The notes below the pieces were generated by a model. That model was not told the origin of the DNA. It did no database searches and was given only the letters and a program-made list of their open reading frames with translations. Position numbers and translations under genes: made by a program. This document shows positions 25,280 to 33,650 of a DNA stretch of 62,564 nt, piece by piece. Positions within the stretch are counted from its first letter, which is position 1. Each line of letters begins with the position of its first letter. The DNA comes from Terriglobia bacterium (GTDB taxonomy: Bacteria > Acidobacteriota > Terriglobia > Bryobacterales > Bryobacteraceae): assembly GCA_021324185.1 (NCBI GenBank), contig JAJPJN010000038.1:1-62564 (forward strand), given 5' to 3'.

Positions 25280-26935
25280 TTACCAGAACAAAATGTTAAA
25301 TACGACGAGCACCGCGAGCACGATTACGGCCAGCGGCCCCGGGCGCTTGTACCACGGATGCTTGCCCTCGTGAGGCAAATCCGTCACGCCATAGACAAGA
25401 TTATGCAGATCCGATTCGGGTTTCGGCTTGGTCGCAAGACTGACAACATACGTAATAACAAAACAGGCTGTCCAGGCGATAATCGCAATCCAGAAATTCT
25501 GGGCCATGGTCGAAGGAAATTCATGCAGGTTCTTGCCCATCCAGCCGCCCTTCCCTTCAGCTACGGTTAAGCCGTGCGTACACGCGGCCGCGATTGTACC
25601 CGCAATCAAACCCGTAAACGCGCCATCGCCGGTCGCGCGCCGCCAGAACATTCCAAGGAGAAAAGTGGCAAACAGCGGCGCGTTCACGAAACCGAACACG
25701 AGTTGCAGAAAATCCATGATGTTATTGAAGTGGGTCGCCAGGTATGCGGTTCCGACCGAGAGTGCCACGCCGGCAACAGTCGTGATCCGGCCAACCCACA
25801 AATAGTGGCGGTCCGGGGCATTGCGCCGCATGTAGCTCTGGTAGAGATCGTAGGTGAATACCGTGTTGAAAGCCGTGACATTTCCCGCCATGCCCGACAT
25901 GAACGAGGCCATCAGCCCGGTCAAGCCGATGCCCAACATGCCGGAGGGATAAAACTTCGCCATCAGCGTGGTCAGCACCTGATCGTAGTCGTAGCCGCCA
26001 CCGGGTTTTAGAGGCAGCGTGTAACCGGAGTTCATGCTCATCAGGGCGACGGCCGCGATTCCGGGCAAAATGACGACGAACGGCATCAATATTTTCGGAA
26101 ATGCCGCGAACAGCGGTGTCTGCCTTGCTCCCGACATGTCCTTGGCTGCCATGGCCCGTTGGACCACCAGAAAGTTGGTGCACCAGTATCCGAACGACAA
26201 CACGAATCCGAGCCCGGCCACCAGCCCGAATATCTCGACACCCATCGGATTCTCGCTGGCATGCCTCACATATCTCCAGGAATGTGTCATCACCGGCTGC
26301 AGATGTTGTGAAATCCCGCTCCAGCCGCCCGCCTTTTGCACGGCATAGTAGGACAGCGGCGCGAATCCCAGAACGATGAGAAAGAACTGAACCACTTCGT
26401 TGTAGATGGCGCTGGTCAGTCCGCCGAGCAAGGTGTATATGAGCACAATGGCCGCTGAGAGCAGCACCGAATTGGTGAAGTTCCAGCCAAGCACGAGCTC
26501 GAAAAGCAGTCCCAGCGCGTACATGCTGATACCGGACGAAAAGATGGTCATCACCGCGAACGTAATGGCATTCAAGCCACGCGTCTTTTCGTCGAAGCGA
26601 AGTTTGAGGTATTCGGGAACGCTGCGCGCGCGGCTGCCGTAGTAGAACGGCATCATAAATACGCCGACAAAAACCATGGCCGGCACGGCGCCCAACCAGT
26701 AAAAGTGGGCCGTCATGATGCCGTACTTGGCCCCGGAGGCGCACATCCCGATCATTTCCTGCGCGCCCAGATTGGCGGCAATGAACGCGAGACTGGTGAT
26801 CCAGACCGGAACCGAGTGCCGGGATGTCAGAAAGTCTTCACTGGTGGTGATCCGGCGTTTCGCCAGCCAGCCAATTCCCAGAACAAAGACAAAGTAGATG
26901 ATGAGGCTGGCGTAGTCGATCGTTCTGAGTACCAA
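25280..26935 (-). CDS. SGLT-type sodium/solute symporter (likely galactose or related sugar)
   Basis: This 551-aa transporter of the sodium:solute symporter family has about 14 hydrophobic segments. AGRRFRGE-like SSS features appear: SEDFLTSRHSVPVWITSLAF near residue 33, NLGAQEMIGMCASGAKYG near residue 56, and the GLTGLMASFMSGMAGNVTAF block near residue 335. These resemble sugar transporters of the vSGLT type more than proline or pantothenate carriers. Co-location with galK points to galactose as substrate. It starts at a TTG (26935); no ATG gives a complete first helix. It is the first gene of a six-gene run reaching down to the lactate permease. Confidence 0.87.
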   Translation of the reverse strand: MVLRTIDYASLIIYFVFVLGIGWLAKRRITTSEDFLTSRHSVPVWITSLAFIAANLGAQEMIGMCASGAKYGIMTAHFYWLGAVPAMVFVGVFMMPFYYGSRARSVPEYLKLRFDEKTRGLNAITFAVMTIFSSGISMYALGLLFELVLGWNFTNSVLLSAAIVLIYTLLGGLTSAIYNEVVQFFLIVLGFAPLSYYAVQKAGGWSGISQHLQPVMTHSWRYVRHASENPMGVEIFGLVAGLGFVLSFGYWCTNFLVVQRAMAAKDMSGARQTPLFAAFPKILMPFVVILPGIAAVALMSMNSGYTLPLKPGGGYDYDQVLTTLMAKFYPSGMLGIGLTGLMASFMSGMAGNVTAFNTVFTYDLYQSYMRRNAPDRHYLWVGRITTVAGVALSVGTAYLATHFNNIMDFLQLVFGFVNAPLFATFLLGMFWRRATGDGAFTGLIAGTIAAACTHGLTVAEGKGGWMGKNLHEFPSTMAQNFWIAIIAWTACFVITYVVSLATKPKPESDLHNLVYGVTDLPHEGKHPWYKRPGPLAVIVLAVLVVFNILFW

Positions 26936-27179
26936 GGCGCTTCTGTTCCCGGGGGAATTGTATCGTACAGCTTCTGCAAATCCCCTCTAAACAGCCCGGC
27001 GACGTACTACGAATCACTCGGCCACAATAGCGAAATTGTTTTCGTGTTAACCAACCATAGTTGGCTGCTTACGTTACGTCGTACTGTCTCTTCACCGTAA
27101 TCAAAATCGCGGATGCATTCCCAATCACGCACCCACTTCGATTCGGCAGATTACATCACAGCACTGCGGAACTGAACAA
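26936..27179. other. intergenic, AT-richer spacer
   Basis: This 244-bp stretch between the SGLT start and the beta-helix stop has no credible ORF. It is visibly more AT-rich than its surroundings and contains a short inverted repeat CCAAC/GTTGG near 27053-27066 without a T run. It should hold the promoter of the SGLT-galK operon, but I could not assign boxes. Confidence 0.4.
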
Positions 27180-28472
27180 TCAAAAGCGTGTCAAGGAAGA
27201 GCACCTTTCGGGCTGGTCAAATCCGCCGTCCGGTTGCAGGCGATTGCCACAAATACGTAAAGAACCGTCGACCGAAATATTTTTGTTGACGTTTCCGGCT
27301 CCCGAAAAATCGTTATGGGCAATGACGATAGTGCCCGTCACATTGTTGAGAGTTACGGCGCTATAGCCCTTTGTGATTGGCGATACGTTTTTTTCTACAG
27401 CAACATTCAAAATGTTGGACACCACTATTCCAAGCGAAGGTATTTGGACGAGGTTATTCAAAATACGCCAGTTTTGGCGCAAGGGATCGGGAGCTGCGTT
27501 TTCGCCACTTAACCACGGAAAAGCTGGATCGGTGGAGCGCACCGTATTGTTGTGAATGTCAATATTGGAAACTTTCCCCGCGCCGCCGGCGAGAGAAAAG
27601 GCAACTGTGTAGGTATTAACATATGAATTTCGAATTTTCACACCGCTTACCGAAGCCGTCGCGCCATTGGGTTCCAAATCGAAGCCGACCGCGTGGCTAT
27701 GCAGCGCCTGTATCTTATCCAGCACAACGTTTTCGGCGGCCACCAGAGATACTGCCTGCCGTCCATTGCGGTCGATTCTAATATTGGTCGCCGTCAGATT
27801 TTTGACCAATAAAGAGGCTGCCTCGCCGCCGATTGTGATTCCGTCTCCGTAGGTGCCGTCAATCGAAAGATTCTGCATAGTCACGCCGTCGTCATTACTG
27901 AATTCGATGCCGCTTTCGAAAGGCTTATTCCCAGAGCTGCTGCCGAATTTTTCGGGCTCAAATACGTAACTCTTAACTCGCGGGCTTTGAGGATCCAGAT
28001 CTGAGGCGTTATTCATCCCGGTGATGTGCAGATCCTTTAACACGATATTTGTCGAATTGGAAATATGCATGTGCATATTGGAGTGAGGATACACGAGACT
28101 ATCGGGAGTCGGTGTCAGACGTTTAAAGGTGGCTCCGTTGCCATAAATCGTCAGTCCCGTCTTGCCGTCGATATTCAAGGTTTCGTCGAGCCGGTAACAG
28201 GCATTGCTTGCAAGTTCAATCGTGCTGTTGTCCGGCAAACTCGCAATCCAGGTATTGAAAGCTGCTGTAGTGTCTTGAGAGCAATCGGCGGCGATCCAAC
28301 CGGGGTTGCCGTCGGCGGAAGCTAACATAGAAGGCAACAGAAGACATAGCGCAGCATACGCTAATAATTTAGAACAAATTCGGCTATCGCTTGACAGCTT
28401 TGGCCCCTCGATCTTCCTCGATACTCCATGTTTCATATTCAGAACCGATTCGGCTTTTTTCAAACCTATCAT
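27180..28472 (-). CDS. secreted right-handed beta-helix protein
   Basis: The product is about 430 aa. An unusually long basic N-region precedes a hydrophobic segment, LLAYAALCLLLPSMLASADG, ending near residue 55, so it is probably exported. From about residue 75 the protein is made of short repeated strands of the parallel beta-helix type (LTIYGNGATFKRL, IVLKDLHITGMNN, VTMQNLSIDGTYGDGITI, VSGVKIRNSYVNTYT). Pectate-lyase-like or polysaccharide-binding folds look like this. No catalytic triad can be assigned, so substrate and enzymatic activity are unknown. Start choice is uncertain (28487 TTG, 28472 ATG, 28436 ATG). Base composition is more AT-rich than neighbouring genes, which suggests transfer. 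Confidence 0.65.
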   Translation of the reverse strand: MIGLKKAESVLNMKHGVSRKIEGPKLSSDSRICSKLLAYAALCLLLPSMLASADGNPGWIAADCSQDTTAAFNTWIASLPDNSTIELASNACYRLDETLNIDGKTGLTIYGNGATFKRLTPTPDSLVYPHSNMHMHISNSTNIVLKDLHITGMNNASDLDPQSPRVKSYVFEPEKFGSSSGNKPFESGIEFSNDDGVTMQNLSIDGTYGDGITIGGEAASLLVKNLTATNIRIDRNGRQAVSLVAAENVVLDKIQALHSHAVGFDLEPNGATASVSGVKIRNSYVNTYTVAFSLAGGAGKVSNIDIHNNTVRSTDPAFPWLSGENAAPDPLRQNWRILNNLVQIPSLGIVVSNILNVAVEKNVSPITKGYSAVTLNNVTGTIVIAHNDFSGAGNVNKNISVDGSLRICGNRLQPDGGFDQPERCSSLTRF

Positions 28473-28616
28473 ATGATGCCTGAACAACCATTGCTATCTA
28501 AAAGACATTAATTTTAGGTTGCCCGTTCTTGCTTGCACAATTACGCCAAATGGCGGATTGCGTTGGATTTGTGCCGGAGTAGAATAAGGTCGGTAGCGTG
28601 GGGAAGGAAGCAAACC

Positions 28617-30014
28617 ATGGGACGCGCAGTAGGGAGATTGATAGCCGCGGCGGCGGCTTTGCTGTTTGCGACGGCAACAGCTTCGGCGCAGACTTACACC
28701 ATCTCGGCCAAACCGGGAGTGCTCAACTACATTGAAGGCACTGCCTTTCTGAACGGCAGCAAGCTTTCCGAGGAAGCGGTTCGGGCGACTTTCCTGGCCG
28801 CCGGCGATAGTGTTTCAACCTCCAACGGCAAAGTAGAGATCCTGCTCACGCCCGGGGTTTTTTTGCGCGTCGGCGATAACAGCGAGATCCGCATGATTTC
28901 TCCGTCCCTGACCAACACCCAGGTGGCAATTGTACAGGGCGAGGCCATTATCGAAGCCGCCGGTCTCTTGAAGGACAACTCAATCCAGGTGACCGATCAC
29001 GGAGCTACCGTCACCATCGAAAAAAACGGGCTGTATCGCTTCAACGCGGATAATCCGCCTTCTGTGGCCGTGCTCGAAGGCAAGGCGCTGGTGTATTTCG
29101 GTGAAAAGAAAGTGGAGATGGGCAAGGATCGCGAGGTCGTCATAGGCGATGTTCTAAGCGCTGAAAAATTCGATCCCAAGCAGGAAGACGAACTATACGC
29201 CTGGAGCAACGTTCGCTCTGAATACGAAGCGGCTGCTACGTATCAAAGCGCCAAGGCAGTTTCCACAAACGGCTTTGGCGGCGGCTGGGGCATTTTCGGT
29301 TATTCGGGTCTCTATGGTCCCGGTTGGTTCTGGAACAATGCTTTTGACTGCTGGGCCTGGATGCCTCCATATGGAGCTTTCTACAGCCCGTTTGGCTGGG
29401 GTTTCTATTCGCCAGGCGTGGTTGCTTACGCGCCCATCGTAGTTGCTCCGGTCTATCGAGGCGGCCATTGGGAGCACCATCCCGGCCCGCCGGGTAACCC
29501 GAACTGGAAAAATCAGCCCGGCAATCCAAACTGGAAAGATCATCATTGGGTAGGGCGGACCACGACCGCCTCGGTGCCGGTTCGTTTGGATCACCCGCCC
29601 GCCGTTGGCGTGATTCCGTCATCAGCCTGGGCCGCTCACGAAGCGCGTGTTCAGGCGGCGCGCTCGCTTGCCTCGACAGGGGCTTTCAACCCGGCCGGAG
29701 CTTCTAACGCGGCGGGAACTGTTAATCCAAGAATGGTTGGGCCGAGCGCATTTGCAGGCGGTTCACACATTTCGACTCCGAACGCGGTTGCCGTCCGCGG
29801 CGGTAATTGGGCAGGCGGTCGAGTCGCCGGAGGCGGCGGCTGGACGGGCGGGCGTGCGGGTGGATTTTCCGGCGCCTCTCACGCTGGCGGCGGAGGCTTC
29901 GCCGGCGGGGCGGCTCATGGCGGTGGCGGATTCTCCGGCGGCGGTGGAGGCGGCGGCCATGCCGGTGGAGGCGGTGCTGCGGCGGGTGGTGGCGCTGGAG
30001 GCGGCCATCATTGA
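28617..30014 (+). CDS. secreted FecR-domain protein with Gly-rich tail
   Basis: The product is 465 aa. Residues 1-25 are a signal peptide (AAAALLFATATASAQ). Residues about 30-170 form a FecR-like beta domain (YIEGTAFLNGSKLSEEAV; GKVEILLTPGVFLRVGDNS; VAIVQGEAIIEAAG). Next is an aromatic, Trp/Tyr/Pro-rich stretch at about 220-290. The final 80 residues are almost entirely Gly with Ala, His and Ser. Unlike sigma-regulating FecR it has no transmembrane anchor and no ECF sigma partner. It is more likely an extracellular or envelope structural protein. The ATG at 28617 has GGGAAGGAAG 6 bp upstream; an in-frame upstream start at 28533 lacks one. Its TGA overlaps the next start (TTGA). Confidence 0.78.
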   Translation: MGRAVGRLIAAAAALLFATATASAQTYTISAKPGVLNYIEGTAFLNGSKLSEEAVRATFLAAGDSVSTSNGKVEILLTPGVFLRVGDNSEIRMISPSLTNTQVAIVQGEAIIEAAGLLKDNSIQVTDHGATVTIEKNGLYRFNADNPPSVAVLEGKALVYFGEKKVEMGKDREVVIGDVLSAEKFDPKQEDELYAWSNVRSEYEAAATYQSAKAVSTNGFGGGWGIFGYSGLYGPGWFWNNAFDCWAWMPPYGAFYSPFGWGFYSPGVVAYAPIVVAPVYRGGHWEHHPGPPGNPNWKNQPGNPNWKDHHWVGRTTTASVPVRLDHPPAVGVIPSSAWAAHEARVQAARSLASTGAFNPAGASNAAGTVNPRMVGPSAFAGGSHISTPNAVAVRGGNWAGGRVAGGGGWTGGRAGGFSGASHAGGGGFAGGAAHGGGGFSGGGGGGGHAGGGGAAAGGGAGGGHH

Positions 30015-30391
30015 GCTTCTACCTGCTGAAATCCGAGCCGGAAGTCTATTCATTCGCGGATCTTGAAAAAGAGCATGAAACGCTCTGGGACGGCGTCACG
30101 AACCCCGTTGCCGTAAAGCATCTGCGCGAGATGAAGCAGGGCGACAAGCTCGTTATCTATCACACCGGGAGCGAGCGGCAGGCCGTCGGAACAGCAACTG
30201 TGACGACGGTCGATACTTCAGATTCGAAAACTCCGAAAGTACGAATCAAAGCGGGCAGATCGATTCAGACGCCCCGCACGCTGGCCGAGATTAAAGCCCA
30301 CAAGCTCTTCGCCGATTCGCCTCTCGTCAGACAAGGCCGGTTATCCGTCGTGCCGTTAACCGCGGCCCAGTACGAATGGCTGGCCGGCTGA
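30011..30391 (+). CDS. EVE-domain protein
   Basis: This 126-aa protein is a complete EVE domain, a PUA-like fold that binds modified bases in DNA or RNA. It begins FYLLKSEPEVYSFADLE, then LWDGVTNPVAVKHLREM, KQGDKLVIYHTGSERQAVG and a C-terminal LVRQGRLSVVPLTAAQYEWL, all family landmarks. The start is a TTG at 30011 that overlaps the TGA of the FecR/Gly-rich gene (TTGA). The same frame is open far upstream only because it reads the Gly-rich region as Arg/Trp-rich nonsense. Stand-alone EVE proteins are common housekeeping or defence-associated genes; this one has no restriction partner. Confidence 0.86.
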   Translation: MSFYLLKSEPEVYSFADLEKEHETLWDGVTNPVAVKHLREMKQGDKLVIYHTGSERQAVGTATVTTVDTSDSKTPKVRIKAGRSIQTPRTLAEIKAHKLFADSPLVRQGRLSVVPLTAAQYEWLAG

Positions 30392-30392
30392 G

Positions 30393-30851
30393 TTATTGCG
30401 GCAAGGCGTAGTCGAATGCATAAGAATGCTGCCTGTTTGCGATCTGGATCTGAAACTCTCCCGAGATGCCTTTCAGTTCACCCGTTCCGGATCCCGGAAC
30501 CACGATTACAGACATCTTCGGGCCGTTCTGATTCATCGTGGCCATGTGCTGGAGTGCGAAGCTGCCGGTTTTGCCCATCAGCGTACCAGTTACAACCTCC
30601 ATCGCAACATAGCCGGCAGCGCCTTGCTTGGGATCACCGCCTGAGATCATTTCGCCTTTGCTTGTTCCCTTTATGTCACCGTCGAACTTTTTGTTTATTG
30701 AAAATCGGGAAAGTCCTTGGGCCGGTGCATTCGCAAGCGGCTGGATATCGACCTTGAATGTTCCTTGGGCGTGATGAGTCATGGAAGTGGTTTGAGGAAA
30801 TAGAGAAGGCGAAACAGCGAGCAACAGGACGGCCGTATTTAAGCGCAGCAT
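30393..30851 (-). CDS. secreted DUF3224 protein
   Basis: The product is 152 aa. An N-terminal hydrophobic segment (LRLNTAVLLLAVSPSLFPQ) suggests export. The remainder is a DUF3224 beta-barrel: GTFKVDIQPL, then GDIKGTSKGEMISGG, GYVAMEVVTGTLMGKTGSF, LQHMATMNQ and VVPGSGTGELKGISGEFQI, in the family order. The family has no established reaction. Most members are cytosolic and start near the GTF block, so the signal peptide here is a variation. It converges on the EVE gene and lies 6 bp downstream of Ku 1 on the same strand. Confidence 0.8.
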   Translation of the reverse strand: MLRLNTAVLLLAVSPSLFPQTTSMTHHAQGTFKVDIQPLANAPAQGLSRFSINKKFDGDIKGTSKGEMISGGDPKQGAAGYVAMEVVTGTLMGKTGSFALQHMATMNQNGPKMSVIVVPGSGTGELKGISGEFQIQIANRQHSYAFDYALPQ

Positions 30852-30857
30852 ATAGGT

Positions 30858-31721
30858 TCAGCCTGATGCCGCCTTACGCGGTCGTCCAGCGGACTGCTTC
30901 TTCGCTGCCTGTGCGTTGATCGCCTGAGCTGCCGTTTCTTTTGCCGCTGGTTTGCGCGGCAACTCGCTTAAGCTCTTCTGCAGCGCCTGCATCAAATCGA
31001 TCACCGGAGCGCGTTGTTTCGGCTTCTCGCCCGGCAGAGCCTGCCCCTCGCGCTTGGCCTCAATCATCTGCATAAGCCGCTGTTGATATTCGTCGTGATA
31101 CTTCGAAGGATCGAAATCCGCAGCTAAACCCTCTACCAGTTTCTCCGCGAGCGCTACTTCCTGAGGCTTCACCGTTACGCTTTCATCGCGCCGGAATTCC
31201 GGCACCTCGCGCACCTCTTCCGGATAGAACATGGTGTGCAGCAATAGTCCGTCCGCGTGCGGCCGCACCACGACCGTGTACTCCCGCTGATGCATCGCAA
31301 TCTTCGCGATTGCGCTGAAGCCGGATTTCCGCATCGTCTCGAGCAGCAGGTGATACGCTTTCTTGCCCGCCTCTTCCGGAACCATGAAATACGAGGCATC
31401 AAAGTAGATCGGGTCAATGCCCTCGGCTTTCACGAATTCGAGTATCTCCATGTTGTCGCTCGAAGCAGGCGCAATCTGCTTGATGTCTTCGTCGTTGACG
31501 ATCACGTAGCGATCTTTTTCTACTTCGTAGCCCTTGACGAGTTCACTCCGTTCCACCACACGTTCGCATTGCGGGCAGAACGTCTGCTGCTTGATACGGC
31601 TTCCGCAGACCTGGTGAATTTGATTGAAGCTGACGCGCTCGGTGCGAGCAGCCGCGAATAGCCGCACCGGAATAGTAATCAGTCCGAAGGTGATATATCC
31701 TTTCCAGACTGTGGAAGCCAT
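30858..31721 (-). CDS. ku: Ku-family DNA end-binding protein, copy 1
   Basis: The 287-aa bacterial Ku homodimer subunit threads onto double-strand ends and recruits LigD for end joining. The N-terminus STVWKGYITFGLITIPVRLF and the block ELVKGYEVEKDRYV near residue 63 are diagnostic. Cysteines in VCGSRIKQQTFCPQCERV could form a zinc site. The C-terminal region carries APVIDLMQALQKSL and then a Lys/Ala/Gln-rich basic tail (residues 255-287), which binds DNA or ligase in known Ku proteins. No ligD lies in the window. The gene is divergent from rlmH with 85 bp between starts. Confidence 0.95.
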   Translation of the reverse strand: MASTVWKGYITFGLITIPVRLFAAARTERVSFNQIHQVCGSRIKQQTFCPQCERVVERSELVKGYEVEKDRYVIVNDEDIKQIAPASSDNMEILEFVKAEGIDPIYFDASYFMVPEEAGKKAYHLLLETMRKSGFSAIAKIAMHQREYTVVVRPHADGLLLHTMFYPEEVREVPEFRRDESVTVKPQEVALAEKLVEGLAADFDPSKYHDEYQQRLMQMIEAKREGQALPGEKPKQRAPVIDLMQALQKSLSELPRKPAAKETAAQAINAQAAKKQSAGRPRKAASG

Positions 31722-31806
31722 AGTTCCTCCTAGAGGCGATAAACAACCATTTAAAACAATATCGTGCCGTTATGTCTCTTGCAACCCGATACTTAGATGA
31801 GACGCC

Positions 31807-32226
31807 ATGAAGGTCTTCGTTTATTTCATCGGCAAACCGCGCGATGCCCATGCGAATGCCATTGCGGCCGAGTTCATCAAGCGAGCCGGCCGCTATACCA
31901 CTTGTGAGATGCGCGAGATCCAGCCTGGCCGGTTTGACCTGTTTTCAAAACATGCCGCCGCTCGTAAGATCTTCCTGGACCCGAAAGGCCGGGCGCTCGA
32001 TACCGCTCAGTTTGTCGAGCTGATTCAGCGGGCCGAACGCGAAGCACAGGATCTGGTTTTTCTCGTGGGAGGGCATGATGGCCTGCCGCCCGATTGGAAA
32101 CCGCATGCCGGCATGCTGCTGTCGCTTTCGCCGATGACGTTCTCGCACGAACTGGCGCGCGCCATGCTTGCGGAACAGATCTATCGGGCGTTTACGACGC
32201 TTCGCGGCCACCCGTACCCGAGGTGA
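31807..32226 (+). CDS. rlmH: 23S rRNA pseudouridine-1915 N3-methyltransferase
   Basis: This 139-aa SPOUT-fold methyltransferase modifies pseudouridine 1915 in helix 69 of 23S rRNA. The knot region is FLVGGHDGLPPDW near residue 82. The C-terminal block LSLSPMTFSHELARAMLAEQIYRAFT ends in RGHPYPR (family usual: RGxPYH). The N-terminus KVFVYFIGKPRD matches the family strand. It converges on the DUF2007 gene, overlapping it by 35 bp. Confidence 0.92.
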   Translation: MKVFVYFIGKPRDAHANAIAAEFIKRAGRYTTCEMREIQPGRFDLFSKHAAARKIFLDPKGRALDTAQFVELIQRAEREAQDLVFLVGGHDGLPPDWKPHAGMLLSLSPMTFSHELARAMLAEQIYRAFTTLRGHPYPR

Positions 32227-32449
32227 CGCAGTCGGGCGGCACAGTCAACACTTCGTCTGCCTTATCCAGATCTTCGGCGCGCACCAGCAAGCGAATTCCT
32301 CCACTAAACGCGAGATGCGGACGCTGTCCGCCGCAATCGTCGCGGCTGATCATGCACTCGATGCCGAATGCCTCGAGCGCAGACTTGGCGATCTCAGCCT
32401 CCATTTCCGTTGTAAACGAGCGAACAGGGACTAACTCCGTTTCGGGCAT
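32192..32449 (-). CDS. DUF2007-type small protein
   Basis: The product is about 85 aa. It has the DUF2007 pattern: LVPVRSFTTEMEAEIAKSAL, then FGIECMISRDDCGG and GIRLLVRAEDLDKADEVL. The fold is ferredoxin-like; a signalling role is only a database suggestion. Two starts are possible. The ATG at 32461 is 1 bp from the dipeptidase stop. The ATG at 32449 has GGAGAG five bases upstream, which makes it the better choice. Its 3' end overlaps the convergent rlmH end by 35 bp. Confidence 0.75.
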   Translation of the reverse strand: MPETELVPVRSFTTEMEAEIAKSALEAFGIECMISRDDCGGQRPHLAFSGGIRLLVRAEDLDKADEVLTVPPDCVTSGTGGREAS

Positions 32450-32462
32450 CGTGCTCTCCATC

Positions 32463-33650
32463 TTAACTGCTCAGCGCCGGCCAGATTTTGCCAAACACCC
32501 GCACAGCATTGCCGCCCAGAACGAGCTGTATATCCGAATCGCTGTAACCCCGCCGGATCAAGCCTTCGGTGAGATCAAACATGCGTTTCGGGCCGGCCAG
32601 ACCGGTCGTCGCAAGGCTGCCATCAGGGCCGGCATGGAAGCCGTAGCGTTCGAAATTGGGCTGCGAACTCGGCTGAAAACCTCCGCCGATCGGGTTTGCA
32701 TTTCCGATGATGTCGTAGTCGCTCCCAACGGCTAAATATTCAAGTCCCACCAGCTTGCGCACGTAGTCGAAATGGTCCAACGCGTTTTCTATCCCAACCG
32801 GCTCGCGGTCCCGCACCATGAAGCGGATGAAACTGATTCCCATAACCCCGCCGGTCTTCGCCATGCGGCGAATCGCCTCGTCCGTTTTCGTGCGCAAGTG
32901 GCCGGGAAGCAGCGCGCGTGCATTGGCATGTGTGAAGAGGACGGGTTTGGTGGCGGCGGCAAGCGCGTCAAGTGTGGTCTGATCCCCACAATGAGAAACG
33001 TCGACAGCCATCCCTACCTGCTCCATTCGCTTCATAATCGACAGGCCAAACACCGACAGGCCGCCATCGCGTTGCTCGAGGAATCCGCTGCCGATGCGGT
33101 TATTGAAGTTATAGGTCAATTGCGAAAGACGCTGCCCCAGCGAGAAAAATGTATCCACATCGGCGGGTGTCCGGAAGTGAGTGGAATCCTGAAGAGTCAG
33201 CAAAATGCCGGTCTTTTTGCTGTTATGAGCACGCTCGAAATCCGGAACACCGCCGATTCGCATCAGCCAATCGGGATATCCGGCGATGAAGCCATTCCAT
33301 TCGGCGAAGAAACGAAGCCCGTCGTTATAGTCGCTCGAACCGCTGCCGAGCGCAAAGGCAGTAATGCCCGAATCACGATACAGCGCGGCATCCGCTGCCG
33401 TAAAGCTGCCGGGCTTATGCAGCCAGCGGTCAATCAGCGGTGGTTTTTGCGAATAATCCGGAAAACGAAACTGATTCAGCAGGTCGACAACAACGGAGCC
33501 TTGTACCAGCCGGATGGAGCGATCTGAATAGGTATCGGGCGAGCCGCCAAACAGGCGATAACGGCCGCGCAGAACGGCAGGGGCCGCCATCGCGCCGGCG
33601 AGCGAAGCCAGTGCCGCGCGTCTGGTGAGGATCAGTCCCCCGGAGTTCAT
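32463..33650 (-). CDS. exported membrane-dipeptidase-type peptidase (M19)
   Basis: The product is 395 aa. The N-terminus has a Tat-like pattern, LTRRAALASLAGAMAAPAVL, near residue 8. The rest is an amidohydrolase-fold renal-dipeptidase homologue: VVDLLNQF opens the domain (the family usually has D-x-H there), VAVDVSHCGDQTTLDAL follows, and then KPVLFTHANARALL. SDYDI appears near residue 330. It is expected to cleave dipeptides with two zinc ions. The first metal His seems to be replaced (DLLNQ instead of DGHND), so activity on standard substrates is uncertain. Its ATG overlaps the oxidoreductase stop (ATGA), showing coupling. Confidence 0.78.
   Translation of the reverse strand: MNSGGLILTRRAALASLAGAMAAPAVLRGRYRLFGGSPDTYSDRSIRLVQGSVVVDLLNQFRFPDYSQKPPLIDRWLHKPGSFTAADAALYRDSGITAFALGSGSSDYNDGLRFFAEWNGFIAGYPDWLMRIGGVPDFERAHNSKKTGILLTLQDSTHFRTPADVDTFFSLGQRLSQLTYNFNNRIGSGFLEQRDGGLSVFGLSIMKRMEQVGMAVDVSHCGDQTTLDALAAATKPVLFTHANARALLPGHLRTKTDEAIRRMAKTGGVMGISFIRFMVRDREPVGIENALDHFDYVRKLVGLEYLAVGSDYDIIGNANPIGGGFQPSSQPNFERYGFHAGPDGSLATTGLAGPKRMFDLTEGLIRRGYSDSDIQLVLGGNAVRVFGKIWPALSS

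Noticed and set aside
29807-30010. Arg/Trp-rich N-terminal extension of the EVE gene
   Set aside because: It is the Gly-rich coding sequence of the FecR gene read in another frame; the EVE domain starts at the TTG at 30011.
28617-30014. FecR protein as an anti-sigma regulator
   Set aside because: It has a signal peptide, no membrane anchor and no ECF sigma gene next to it; the Gly-rich tail points to an exported structural role.
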